The position numbers and the translations under genes were made by a program. A stretch of 64,000 bases of DNA, taken from an uncultured Treponema sp. (GTDB lineage: Bacteria > Spirochaetota > Spirochaetia > Treponematales > Treponemataceae). Shown in pieces: positions 9,595-18,560 of the stretch. The stretch is from positions 19,619 to 83,618 of the forward strand of contig CAKULY010000007.1 in assembly GCA_934667505.1 (NCBI GenBank), written 5' to 3'. The first letter of the stretch is position 1. Each line of letters opens with the position of its first letter. The notes under the pieces were generated by a model, which saw nothing but the letters and a program-made list of their open reading frames with translations, did not search any database and was not told the origin of the DNA.

Positions 9595-11362
9595 TACAAT
9601 TGTAAAAGAAGAATTGGGGGGCTTTAAAACTTATGTAAAAAAGCACTATCCAGTTTTTATTTTAATGGCTATAGGCTATCTTCTTGTTTCCGCAGTAAAT
9701 ATTTTTGAGGTTGCAACTAGCCAGACAATAATGTCTTTTAATCTAAATGATTTTGAAATAGGGCAAATTTCAGACAGAACTCTTGTAGCACCAAAATCTA
9801 TTTCTGCAGATGAAGATTTTCCTTTTTCTATAGAAGAAGGAGAAAAAATTATTCGCAAAGGTTTTCCAATAACTAGCGAAGCTTTTAATAAGCTTCAAAA
9901 AATGGCTAAAAGTCCAAACTATATAGATTGGCGGCTTTTCGCAAATTCAGAATTGTATCTCTTTGTTTTGCTAGTTATGTGGTTCTTTATATACGCTTAT
10001 GCCCCTTTTGGTAGAAAAATTCATCTTAGAGAGCTAGTCTTTCAGTGCATTTGTTTCTTGATAGTATATTCTGCAGTTATTTTCGGCGGAAAAAATAGAT
10101 TTTTTGCAAGTCCATATTCTATCCTTATGATTATACCTGCTTCATTTGTAATTCTTTTTCAAGCGATACTTTATGGGCAGCTTAGCGCAGTTTTCTTCTC
10201 TTTTATACTTTCGCTAGGTGTGCTTGATGCTTCTAGCTGGCAAATAGTTCCTTTCTTGTTTACGCTTTCGTCTTGCCTTGCGGCAACTGCTGTTGTAAGG
10301 AATATTGAGCACAGAATCGATATGATTTTTGTTTCTCTTGTTATGGCTTTTTTTAATGCTGCAATGCTTGTTTTATACATGGTCGTTTTTAACGAAAGTT
10401 TTTCACATTCGATTTTGTTGATAGCTGGAGTTGCGCTCAACGGATTTATGTCTGGAATTCTTACTCTCGGACTTATAACACCTATTGAGCTGATGCTGAA
10501 TACCGCTTCTGTTTTTCGTTTAATGGATTTAAGCGATTTAAATAATCCTGTAATGCGAAAAATGCTTGTTACTGCAAGTGGAACTTATCAACATTCGCAG
10601 ATGGTCGCTCAGCTTGCAGAAAATGCTTGCCGCGATATAGGAGCAAATTCTTTGCTTGCAAGAGTCGGCGCGTATTATCACGATATTGGAAAGATGGACC
10701 AAAGCGAATATTTTATTGAAAACCAGTCAGACGGAATAAACAAGCACGATTCTATGAAACCAAGCCTTTCCGCATCTGTAATTAGAAGCCATGTAAAAAA
10801 AGGTGTTGAAAAAGCTAGGCAGCTGCACCTTCCACAGTCTGTAATCGACATAATTGAAGAGCATCACGGAAACAGTTTAATATCATACTTTTATGAAGAG
10901 GCAAAAAAAAGCAATCCAAATGTGCTGGAAGCTGATTATTCTTATCCAGGAAATCCTCCTTCAACAAAAGAGGCCGCAGTCGTTATGCTTGCGGATACGG
11001 TTGAAGCAGCTTGCAGGACTCTTGAAAATCCAACTGAAGAGCGGCTTGATAAATTTATAAAAGCCTTGATAGATTCTAAAATTCAGCATGGACAGCTTAA
11101 TAATTGTACGCTTACCTTTAGGGATATAACAAAGATAAGGCAAGCTTTTGTAACGCTTTTGGTCGGTTATTACCACAACAGAATTGAATATCCTGACCAA
11201 AAGAATTTGGAATCAGATTTAGAAAAAACAAAGAGTGGAAAATCTGAGAAAACTTTGGAAGGCAAAGTCGTAAAGGAAGCTAAAACAAAAACTTCTGAAG
11301 GACGGATTGCAAGGACTCAAAAAGACAAGACTTTAACTGGAGCAAAAATTCATGAGCAATAG
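9575..11362 (+). CDS. pgpH: 7TM-HD domain phosphohydrolase, PgpH-like (probable c-di-AMP phosphodiesterase)
   Basis: A membrane-bound HD-domain protein of 595 residues. One transmembrane helix near residues 25-45 precedes a short extracytoplasmic part (about 75 residues). Several hydrophobic helices follow between about 120 and 320, then a cytoplasmic HD domain with YYHDIGKMD near residue 367, and a Lys/Thr-rich tail. Family members (PgpH) hydrolyse cyclic di-AMP. The ectodomain is much shorter than the roughly 200-250 residues usual in Firmicutes. The ATG at 9575 is preferred over 9569 because AAGGTG at 9562-9567 is 7 nt upstream. It overlaps phoH by 20 nt and ybeY by 11 nt. Confidence 0.85.
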   Translation: MKKQKSDTIVKEELGGFKTYVKKHYPVFILMAIGYLLVSAVNIFEVATSQTIMSFNLNDFEIGQISDRTLVAPKSISADEDFPFSIEEGEKIIRKGFPITSEAFNKLQKMAKSPNYIDWRLFANSELYLFVLLVMWFFIYAYAPFGRKIHLRELVFQCICFLIVYSAVIFGGKNRFFASPYSILMIIPASFVILFQAILYGQLSAVFFSFILSLGVLDASSWQIVPFLFTLSSCLAATAVVRNIEHRIDMIFVSLVMAFFNAAMLVLYMVVFNESFSHSILLIAGVALNGFMSGILTLGLITPIELMLNTASVFRLMDLSDLNNPVMRKMLVTASGTYQHSQMVAQLAENACRDIGANSLLARVGAYYHDIGKMDQSEYFIENQSDGINKHDSMKPSLSASVIRSHVKKGVEKARQLHLPQSVIDIIEEHHGNSLISYFYEEAKKSNPNVLEADYSYPGNPPSTKEAAVVMLADTVEAACRTLENPTEERLDKFIKALIDSKIQHGQLNNCTLTFRDITKIRQAFVTLLVGYYHNRIEYPDQKNLESDLEKTKSGKSEKTLEGKVVKEAKTKTSEGRIARTQKDKTLTGAKIHEQ

Positions 11363-11828
11363 AGTTTATATTTCTGTTCAGGAGGAACTTGAAATTCCTA
11401 GCTGGCTAGAAAAAGTCGAACCCTTTGTAAATAAAGTTTTAGAAAAGCTTTGTTTTGACAGGGAAGAAATTTCAATTTTATTCTGCAGCGATTCTTTTAT
11501 TCAAGAGCTAAACAAAAACTATCGCAATATTGATTCTCCTACAGATGTTCTTTCCTTTGAAAATGGGGAAGAGTATGAAGATAACGAAGAAAAGTGGATC
11601 AACGTTGGCGACATTGCCATAAGTGTTGAAACTCTTCCAAAAAATGCTGAATATTTTGAAGTGGACGAAAATACTGAATTAAAGCGCCTTTTGATTCACG
11701 GAATTCTTCACTTAAATGGAATGGATCATGGGGAAGAACATATTGAAAAAGATGTAGCTCCAGTTGGAAAAATGCTCTCGCTTCAGGAAAAAATTCTTTT
11801 AGAACTTTCTGATGAATCGATTATATAA
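11352..11828 (+). CDS. ybeY: Endoribonuclease YbeY (rRNA maturation factor)
   Basis: A 158-residue single-domain metalloprotein acting in 16S rRNA 3'-end maturation and ribosome quality control. The zinc-binding signature HGILHLNGMDHGEEH at about residues 116-130 matches the UPF0054 H-x3-H-x5-H pattern. The upstream NYRNIDSPTDVLSF segment is also typical. The ATG lies inside the end of pgpH, implying translational coupling; the corC-like gene follows 15 bp later with its own AAGGAA ribosome-binding site. Confidence 0.95.
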   Translation: MSNRVYISVQEELEIPSWLEKVEPFVNKVLEKLCFDREEISILFCSDSFIQELNKNYRNIDSPTDVLSFENGEEYEDNEEKWINVGDIAISVETLPKNAEYFEVDENTELKRLLIHGILHLNGMDHGEEHIEKDVAPVGKMLSLQEKILLELSDESII

Positions 11829-11843
11829 TAAAAGGAATTAAAA

Positions 11844-12683
11844 ATGAATTTTTCATTGTTCAAACACAAAAAAAATAATGCAAAGGCTGTAGAAAACGAA
11901 GAATTTTCACAGAAACAGCAGGAAATTCTTAACGAAGAAAAACAAGACATGATTCAAGGTGTTGAAGATTTAAGCCAGACTACTGTAAAGGAAATTATGA
12001 TTCCCCGAATCGATGTAGATTTTATTTCTTTTGATACTGACAGCGATGAGCTGCTCGAAAAAATTTCTGCAAGCGGGCATTCTCGTTTTCCTGTCTATAG
12101 CGAATCTATAGACAATGTTGTTGGCGTTCTTTACGTAAAAGATCTTATCTATTCTCTTATGAAAAAGGACGAGCACTTTGAGCTTGAAAAAATTATTCGC
12201 AAGGCTTATTTTGTTCCTGAAACCAAAAGAATTGACTCTTTGCTTAGAGAATTTAAGAGACGTCATCTTCATATTGCAATTGCGATTGACGAGTATGGAG
12301 GAGTCGCTGGAATCATAACGATGGAAGATATAATAGAAGAAATTGTTGGCGATATTCAGGACGAATTTGATAATGAGCGCGAAGATATTTTGTCTGTCGG
12401 CAATAACGTGTGGCTTTGCGATGCCAGAGTGGATCTGGATGACTTGAACGAAACAATAGAAGCTGATTTTCCTGCAAACGACTTTGATTCACTTGGAGGC
12501 TTTGTTTTTGATTTATTTGGCAAAATACCAGTAAAGTTCGAAAAAATTTCTTGGAATGATTTTGAATTTATAGTTCAAGACATGGAAGGCCACAGAATTA
12601 ATTTAATAAAGGTTATCAGAAAAAATCCGGAAGATATTTCTAAAAAAGAAACAAAGGCTGGTGCTGATGAAAGTTCTGAATAA
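11844..12683 (+). CDS. CBS-pair / CorC-HlyC domain protein (TlyC-like)
   Basis: A 279-residue soluble protein: two CBS domains at about residues 45-170 (motif EIMIPRIDVDFIS opens the first) and a CorC_HlyC domain at about 185-265 (DARVDLDDLNE). It lacks the DUF21 membrane domain found in full-length CNNM/CorC transporters, so it resembles the CorC/TlyC type often labelled hemolysin; a haemolytic function is doubtful. A role in Mg/Co efflux or in RNA metabolism next to YbeY is an inference. AAGGAA lies 8 nt before the ATG. It overlaps the following TPR gene. Confidence 0.85.
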   Translation: MNFSLFKHKKNNAKAVENEEFSQKQQEILNEEKQDMIQGVEDLSQTTVKEIMIPRIDVDFISFDTDSDELLEKISASGHSRFPVYSESIDNVVGVLYVKDLIYSLMKKDEHFELEKIIRKAYFVPETKRIDSLLREFKRRHLHIAIAIDEYGGVAGIITMEDIIEEIVGDIQDEFDNEREDILSVGNNVWLCDARVDLDDLNETIEADFPANDFDSLGGFVFDLFGKIPVKFEKISWNDFEFIVQDMEGHRINLIKVIRKNPEDISKKETKAGADESSE

Positions 12684-14766
12684 AAACATAATTGCTTTAA
12701 TTTTATTCTCTGTTATTTCAACTTCATTTTATGGACAAACAAAAAGCGTCGCATCATTTTTTAATGATGGCGTAAAAGCTCAAAATAGCGAAAAATGGTA
12801 CGAAGCAAGCCAGAATTTCATGGAAGTTTTAAAAATCAATAACGCTTATTCAGATGCCTGGTTTCATTTGGCTCAGTGTTCTTATCAGCTTTCCGAATTT
12901 GACCTTGTTTTAGAACAGCTGGAGCAGGCAGAAAAGTTTGCTAAAAATGACAATGCCATAAATAATTTGCGAGGAATGACCTATATCGCAATGGGAAAAT
13001 TTGATGAGGCTCGCAAAGTTTTTTTAGATATTATAAAAAATACTCCGAATGATGTAGAAGCTAGATTCGGTCTTGCAGAGCTGGATCTTTTTGATGGAAA
13101 AGTTACTGGAGCCGAAAAACAATATTCAGAAGCCTTGAAAAGACAGAGCAAAAACAGAAAAGCGCTTCTAAGTTTAGCTATTGTTTCTGCTCAATTAGGG
13201 AAAACTGAAAACGCAAAAAAGTATATAAACCAGGCTCTTTCTAGTTATTCTAATGAGGCGGAAGTTCACTATTTAGCGGCTATTGTCTGCGCAATGGACA
13301 GTGATTTTACCAATGCAGAAAAGCATTGCCGGGTTGCAGTTGAAGTTGACGGTGATTACGATAAGGCTTATGAGCTTCTTGCAAAGCTTCGCTATTTTTT
13401 TAATGACTACGAAGATGTGATTTCTATTTGTGACTTTAGAATTGGAAGAAACAGAACTTGCCCAAGCGCATGGTATTTAAAAGGGTGCGCCCAAAAGTCT
13501 AATGGAAATCCTGATTTGGCAATTGAAACTTGGTCAACAGGCTTGCGGATAACTCCTGATGATGAAGTTATGAGGGCAGCCCTTGAGCTGGCTGTTGCAG
13601 AAACAGTTCCTTTTGAAGATTCAAGGAGAACAGAATGGGCTTCTTACCATATTTCAAAAGCTTTAGATTACGAACGGCGCTACGACAACGCTGGCTCTTC
13701 GTACGAGTATCAAAGGGCTTTAAAGCTTCAGCCGAACAATGATGAAGCGCGAATGGCGTTTGCAGCGATGCTTGAACTTAACGGTCTGCACGAACTGTAT
13801 TTAGACCAGTTGCTATTCATTCAGCAATCTTTAGGAGCAAATGGCAGCAAAACGGATACTGAATTAACAGATAAAATAGAAGCGTATGAAGACTTGTTGC
13901 AAGATTCCCTCGCAAAAAAGTGGAATGTCCAGCCTTTTTATCTCGATAAGACAAGGTGGAAGATTGGAGTGTATTATAGACCTTCTTCTGTAATTTCAGA
14001 ACACGCCGAATACAATAAAATTACTGCGGAATACTCAGCAGATTTATTCAAGGGCGTTATAGCGACTCCTGTAAGCGTAATTGCTTCTAAAGCCCTGTCT
14101 TTTGGAGAAGCATATAAAAGTGCCAGGGCAGATGGTTTAGACTATTTTATTCTTCTTTCTTTTGATGAAGGCGCAAGAGATGTTTCTTTAAGCTATGAAC
14201 TATATTCTGCAAGAACAGGAACAAAATTGCTGGAAAATTCGCTGTATGCTACCGCAAATGACCGGTATGCAAATGTTCTAAGAAGATTTTGCGCTGAAAT
14301 TTTAAGCCATCTTACTGTAAAAGCAAAAATTCTAGATAGAGATGGAAAAACTCTTCTTGCCGACATAGGAAAATCCGAAAATGTCTTTGAAGGCTCTGTT
14401 TTTGATGTCGTAAGAAGAAACAGTATTTTAACGGCTCCTAGTTCGCTCGGCCTTTCTTATGCAGATGAAAACATTCTAGGCACGTTTACAGTTACTTCTG
14501 TAGGTGAAGAAGTAAGCGAAGGTGTTTTAGAATATAAAGGCTTTTACGATAGAGTGAATAAGGGCGACGAACTGGTTTTAGTCTATATGCCGAATCCTGA
14601 TGGGCAAAATGCAAAAGAAAAAGATTCAAGCGTAATAAATGCAGCTCCTTCTGCAGATATGAATGGTAATTCTAGTCAAACTCAGAATGCGATGGGACTG
14701 ACGGCTGAAGATTTAGGAGCAAGAAGAACTCCTTCTTTTATAGATATTATAAGAAGTATCCGCTAA
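12667..14766 (+). CDS. Exported TPR-repeat protein
   Basis: A 699-residue protein with an N-terminal signal peptide (KVLNKNIIALILFSVIS, cleavage near YGQ) followed by about ten tetratricopeptide repeats over residues 25-370, for example AWFHLAQCSYQLSEFDLVLE. The C-terminal half (about 420-690) has no TPRs and ends in a Gly/Asn/Ser-rich stretch. It is probably periplasmic and a protein-interaction scaffold. The start is inside the end of the corC-like gene; ATG 12667 is taken over GTG 12661. It closes the phoH operon and faces a convergent gene. Confidence 0.75.
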   Translation: MKVLNKNIIALILFSVISTSFYGQTKSVASFFNDGVKAQNSEKWYEASQNFMEVLKINNAYSDAWFHLAQCSYQLSEFDLVLEQLEQAEKFAKNDNAINNLRGMTYIAMGKFDEARKVFLDIIKNTPNDVEARFGLAELDLFDGKVTGAEKQYSEALKRQSKNRKALLSLAIVSAQLGKTENAKKYINQALSSYSNEAEVHYLAAIVCAMDSDFTNAEKHCRVAVEVDGDYDKAYELLAKLRYFFNDYEDVISICDFRIGRNRTCPSAWYLKGCAQKSNGNPDLAIETWSTGLRITPDDEVMRAALELAVAETVPFEDSRRTEWASYHISKALDYERRYDNAGSSYEYQRALKLQPNNDEARMAFAAMLELNGLHELYLDQLLFIQQSLGANGSKTDTELTDKIEAYEDLLQDSLAKKWNVQPFYLDKTRWKIGVYYRPSSVISEHAEYNKITAEYSADLFKGVIATPVSVIASKALSFGEAYKSARADGLDYFILLSFDEGARDVSLSYELYSARTGTKLLENSLYATANDRYANVLRRFCAEILSHLTVKAKILDRDGKTLLADIGKSENVFEGSVFDVVRRNSILTAPSSLGLSYADENILGTFTVTSVGEEVSEGVLEYKGFYDRVNKGDELVLVYMPNPDGQNAKEKDSSVINAAPSADMNGNSSQTQNAMGLTAEDLGARRTPSFIDIIRSIR

Positions 14767-14813
14767 TAAAATTAAGCTTAGTCAAGCCAGTGCAAGTTTC
14801 TAGCCATGCGTTT

Positions 14814-15713
14814 TTATATTTGAGGAATTGAATATTTTTCTAAAGAAGAATCTATCCATTTTTTAGTCAGCGAAGGGTACTTGTTGTATACTAGGATAAA
14901 TGTTTTTACTGCTTTGTCGTATTCGCCGCTAAAATAGAACGACTGCGCAAGATAAAAGGTCGCTCTGTCCGTAACTGTTTCTGAAAGATTTGTTTCTAGC
15001 AACTTTGAAAGTTGCTTAGAAGATTCTTTGTATTCCTTTTTTATAAAACTTGTTCTAAGCACATCGAATAAAAGAAAATCGTCGCCGCCTATAGGCGAAA
15101 TTAAGTCTTCTTCAAAAATATATGGAGCAAGATTTTTAGCCTTAGAAGCTTTTTTAGTTCCAGCAAGTTCTTTTGCTACAAAAAGCGTCTCTTCGTTCAT
15201 ATTTATTTTCTTTTTATTTTTTTCGCCAGTTAAATCTAGGTATGGCAAAGGCATTTCGCGTAAAGTTCCCTGTGCAAGAGCTTTCTCTTCTTCTTCAATT
15301 TTTTTTTCATTATAGGATTTTTGTTGGGCTATTTTTACGTGAACACCATTTACAGTTGAGTTAATAGAAGGCAGGATTATATCGTAATTTCTGCCGGCAG
15401 TTTGCGCAATTACCGCATAGTAGTAGTCGTTAAAATCTTCTACAGAATCGGTCCATGCTGTGTCAATATTTGAAAGAACCGTTATCGGCGAATCGTTGCA
15501 GATGTCTGAATAAGTTCCTATAGGCTTTTTGCTTCTGTATACAAGAATTTTTTCAATTTTTGGCTTGGGCGAACTTGGAATAGACCATGTTATAGTAATT
15601 TTATTAGAATCTGAAAAAAATGCATTTACATCTGTTAAAATAGGTTGTTCTGCAAAAAGCGTAAAAACTGCTAAAAACTGGGCAATAATAAGAAAAGTAT
15701 TTTTTTTGTTCAT
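14814..15713 (-). CDS. Exported protein with fibronectin-III-like and TPR-like regions
   Basis: A 299-residue protein starting at the ATG at 15713, with signal peptide MNKKNTFLIIAQFLAVFTLF. Residues about 25-125 look like a fibronectin type III fold (ITITWSIPSSP then YYYAVIAQTAG). The last 80 residues have a TPR-like pair (FYLAQSFYFSGEYDKAVKTF). The upstream in-frame ATG at 15731 is rejected because a TTGATT-N17-TATTAT promoter places the -10 box 6 nt before 15713. I do not recognise a named family. It converges with the TPR gene on the other strand. Confidence 0.65.
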   Translation of the reverse strand: MNKKNTFLIIAQFLAVFTLFAEQPILTDVNAFFSDSNKITITWSIPSSPKPKIEKILVYRSKKPIGTYSDICNDSPITVLSNIDTAWTDSVEDFNDYYYAVIAQTAGRNYDIILPSINSTVNGVHVKIAQQKSYNEKKIEEEEKALAQGTLREMPLPYLDLTGEKNKKKINMNEETLFVAKELAGTKKASKAKNLAPYIFEEDLISPIGGDDFLLFDVLRTSFIKKEYKESSKQLSKLLETNLSETVTDRATFYLAQSFYFSGEYDKAVKTFILVYNKYPSLTKKWIDSSLEKYSIPQI

Positions 15714-15719
15714 CGTTTT

Positions 15720-15748
15720 ATAATAATCCACATATTGCGTAAAATCAA
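15720..15748 (-). promoter_or_regulatory. Promoter of the minus-strand FN3-like gene
   Basis: On the minus strand: TTGATT (15748-15743), a 17-nt spacer, TATTAT (15725-15720), then 6 nt to the ATG at 15713. It is another promoter with almost no leader and no Shine-Dalgarno. Confidence 0.6.
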
Positions 15749-15815
15749 GTTCTGAAGTTATTCCGAGCTTGTTAGCCTTAAAATCGTAAACTCTGAATTG
15801 TAAAATTTCCTGTGA

Positions 15816-15844
15816 TTGCTCAAACTAAGCGTTTTGTTTATACT
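15816..15844 (+). promoter_or_regulatory. Promoter of the RlmI-like gene
   Basis: TTGCTC at 15816-15821, a 17-nt spacer and TATACT at 15839-15844, which ends 6 nt before the ATG at 15851. The longer in-frame start at 15812 lies upstream of the promoter and cannot be on this transcript. Confidence 0.55.
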
Positions 15845-15850
15845 GAAAAT

Positions 15851-17107
15851 ATGAATAATTTTCCACGTGTATTTTTAAAATCAAAAGAAGAAACAGAAAT
15901 TCAGCAAGGGTTCCCATGGTGTTTTAACAACGAAATTTCTCATATAAAATATAGAAATTCTGAACGCGATGAATGGCAGTTAAAATCTTTGGAAGAAGCC
16001 GCAATTAAAAATGGAACAATAATTGAACTTTATACAAAAGCAGGCGGTTTTTTAGGAACTGGAATATTTAACAAGAATTCAAAAATTACTGTAAGGATTA
16101 TATCTGGCGAACATGCTGACAAGGTTGTAGAAAACACTCAGTTGTTTTGGGAAAAGCGAATTTGTGATGCTGCAAACATAAGAAGATTAAAATATTCTGA
16201 AAACGACTCTTATAGGCTTGTTTTTGCAGAAGCCGATTTTATTCCAGGCTTTATATGCGAACGCTATTGCGATGAAAATAAAAAAGTGATTTTGGTCGTG
16301 CAGTTTCTTGCGATGGCTTGTGAAGTTTTTAGAAGCGAAATTTTGTCGGCCTTAAAAAAGTGCTGTTCTCCAAATGCAATTTACGAGCGCGATGATGCTG
16401 ACGTAAGAAAAAAAGAAGGTTTAGAAGAGAAAACTGGCTGGTTGCTCGGTTCTGGAAAAACTTTAATTACAATTGTTGAAAATGATATAAAATTAAATGT
16501 TGATATAGCAAACGGGCAAAAAACAGGCTATTTTTTGGATCAAAAAGATAACAGAAAGACCGCTAAAACTTTTTGTCATGGAAAAAAGGTTTTAGACACT
16601 TTTACGCATACTGGAGCATTTGGGCTGAATGCTTTTAAGGCAGGCGCTAAGCAAGTCGTTTCTGTTGATATAAGTTCAGAAGCGGTGGAAATGGTAAATA
16701 AAAACATAGCTTTGAACAGCGCGCAGAATAATATGAAGGCAGTTTGCGCAGACGTTTTTGATTTGCTAAAAAACTATGAATCTTCTGGCGAAAAATTTGA
16801 TGTTATAATCCTAGATCCTCCTGCGTTCACAAAAAGCGCAAAGGCTATTCAAAAAGCATACGGCGGCTACAAAGAAATTAACTTGCGCGCAATGCGCCTT
16901 CTAAATTCTGGCGGGATTTTAATTACTTGTTCGTGTTCATATTTTTTTGATGAACACTATTTTTACGATATGCTTATGCATGCGGCTATGGACAGCCATC
17001 GCCGGGTTCAAATTCTTGAAAAAAGAGGCGCAGGAATGGATCACCCAGTTCTTTTAGGCTATCCAAAATCTGAGTACTTAAAATGCGCAATATGCAGGGT
17101 GATGTAG
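15851..17107 (+). CDS. Class I SAM-dependent rRNA methyltransferase, RlmI-like
   Basis: A 418-residue protein with an N-terminal PUA-like RNA-binding domain (about 3-85) and a Rossmann methyltransferase domain. SAM motif I is VLDTFTHTGAFGLNAF near residue 247, the catalytic-loop motif DPPAF near 321 and the cysteine motif TCSCSYF near 359, which together indicate 23S rRNA 5-methylcytosine methylation as in E. coli RlmI. The precise target base is an inference. The start at 15851 follows from the promoter 6 nt upstream. miaA begins 8 bp after its stop, so the two RNA-modification genes form an operon. Confidence 0.87.
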   Translation: MNNFPRVFLKSKEETEIQQGFPWCFNNEISHIKYRNSERDEWQLKSLEEAAIKNGTIIELYTKAGGFLGTGIFNKNSKITVRIISGEHADKVVENTQLFWEKRICDAANIRRLKYSENDSYRLVFAEADFIPGFICERYCDENKKVILVVQFLAMACEVFRSEILSALKKCCSPNAIYERDDADVRKKEGLEEKTGWLLGSGKTLITIVENDIKLNVDIANGQKTGYFLDQKDNRKTAKTFCHGKKVLDTFTHTGAFGLNAFKAGAKQVVSVDISSEAVEMVNKNIALNSAQNNMKAVCADVFDLLKNYESSGEKFDVIILDPPAFTKSAKAIQKAYGGYKEINLRAMRLLNSGGILITCSCSYFFDEHYFYDMLMHAAMDSHRRVQILEKRGAGMDHPVLLGYPKSEYLKCAICRVM

Positions 17108-17114
17108 TTTTTCT

Positions 17115-18068
17115 ATGGAAAAATATAATTGTATTGTAGTTCTTGGACCTACCGCTGTGGGAAAAACCTCTATTGGAGTAGCTCTTGCCGGGGCTCTGGG
17201 TGGAGAAGTAATTTCGGCAGATTCTAGGCAAGTTTATAAAGGCTTGGACCTTGGTTCTGGAAAGGATTTAAAAGACTATTTTTATAATGGAAAGCCCGTT
17301 CCATATCATCTTATTGATATAGCGACTCTTGATAGCGAGTATAATGTATTTAATTATCAGCAAGATTTTTACAAAATTTTTGATAAACTAACAGAACAGA
17401 AAGCCCTTCCTGTTATTGTTGGCGGCACAGGGCTTTATTTAGATGCCGTTATAAGAAACTATGATCTTGTTGATGTTCCAAAGGATTATGAACTTAGAGA
17501 AAGACTTTCTTCTAAATCTTTAGAAGAGCTTGGAAATATGTACTTAAAATTAAAGCCTGATTTGCACACAAAAAACGACCTTTTAGAGCGGGAGCGCGTT
17601 ATACGAGGCATAGAAATTTATTACGGCACTCACGGAAAAAAGGCGGAGGAATTAAAGAAGAATATGCATCCCCGTCCTAATGTTCAGCCTTTAATAATCG
17701 GAACAACATTTGAGCGTGAAAAAATATGGCAAAATATTTATAACCGTCTTGAAGAACGTTTAGAGCAAGGCATGGTCGAAGAAGTTGAAAATCTGCACAA
17801 AACTTACAGCTGGGAGCGTCTTGAAAAGCTCGGCCTTGAATACAGGTATTGTTCACTTTTCATTCAAAATAAAATTCCAACTTTGAAGCAGATGAAGGAT
17901 CAGCTTTTTATCGCTATCAGGCAGTTTGCAAAACGCCAAGAAACTTGGTTTCGTTTTATGGAAAAAAATGGTGTAAAAATAAATTGGCTGCCTTCTGTTC
18001 AAGAAAAGCAGCCAAGGATTGATGCCGCGCTAAAACTTTCTTTTAGCGCAGGTTTTAGTCAAAATTAA
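17115..18068 (+). CDS. miaA: tRNA dimethylallyltransferase
   Basis: It transfers a dimethylallyl group to N6 of A37 in tRNAs reading UNN codons. At 317 residues it has the normal length. The P-loop GPTAVGKTS is at residues 11-19, followed by the family blocks ISADSRQVYKGLDLGSGK and VGGTGLYLDAV; RQFAKRQETWFR near residue 275 is the conserved basic C-terminal motif. It starts 8 bp after the RlmI-like gene. Confidence 0.96.
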   Translation: MEKYNCIVVLGPTAVGKTSIGVALAGALGGEVISADSRQVYKGLDLGSGKDLKDYFYNGKPVPYHLIDIATLDSEYNVFNYQQDFYKIFDKLTEQKALPVIVGGTGLYLDAVIRNYDLVDVPKDYELRERLSSKSLEELGNMYLKLKPDLHTKNDLLERERVIRGIEIYYGTHGKKAEELKKNMHPRPNVQPLIIGTTFEREKIWQNIYNRLEERLEQGMVEEVENLHKTYSWERLEKLGLEYRYCSLFIQNKIPTLKQMKDQLFIAIRQFAKRQETWFRFMEKNGVKINWLPSVQEKQPRIDAALKLSFSAGFSQN

Positions 18069-18133
18069 GAACAAAGATTATAAAGTTTAAAACGCAATAA
18101 AAACTTTTGTAGAAGCTCGTCACTAAACAAAAA

Positions 18134-18352
18134 TTAAGCAGAAACCGCAATTTTTACGCTTTCTTGAATTTCTGTTAAATAGCCTGTTCTTAAGCAACAT
18201 TCAAAAAGCTCTTTGCTTAAAAAGTCTGTTTTTATATCATTGTATCCGTCAAGGTCTCTTACTATACGGATTATATAGCCATCTTCCATTTCTTGTACAA
18301 TTGTCATGTAGTCGTTTTTGTTTCCTAAAGTTTTAAGCGAATATTTTTTCAT
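18134..18352 (-). CDS. Small conserved-looking hypothetical protein (72 aa)
   Basis: A 72-residue acidic protein beginning MKKYSLKTLGNKNDYMTIVQ. It has no signal peptide, membrane helix or recognised motif. A strong GGAGGA lies 6 nt before the ATG at 18352, so this start is preferred over the in-frame ATG at 18379. The gene stands alone between miaA (convergent) and a repeat fragment plus lepB (divergent). I do not recognise a family. Confidence 0.6.
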   Translation of the reverse strand: MKKYSLKTLGNKNDYMTIVQEMEDGYIIRIVRDLDGYNDIKTDFLSKELFECCLRTGYLTEIQESVKIAVSA

Positions 18353-18420
18353 AACATTTCCTCCCGGTTTATATGCCATACATTTATATATTCGGTATTA
18401 TAAAAACAAAATTTAGTTTA

Positions 18421-18483
18421 AAAGTTGAGTTTTTAGCGAAAAAAAACTTTCAGCGAATTTGCAATTTGTGAAGATTTTTTCAA
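18421..18483. repeat. Partial copy of the GTCGAGTTTTT inverted-repeat element
   Basis: Starts with GTTGAGTTTTTAG and continues through GCGAATTTGCAATTTGTGAAGA, matching the left arm of the near-full copy at 47994-48192. The rest of the element is absent. Confidence 0.6.
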
Positions 18484-18560
18484 TTAATAAAACCTAGAGT
18501 TTAGAGATATTTAGAACATTTAGTCTTTTTTTTATTTATAAAAAGTGCTATGTTTTACTT

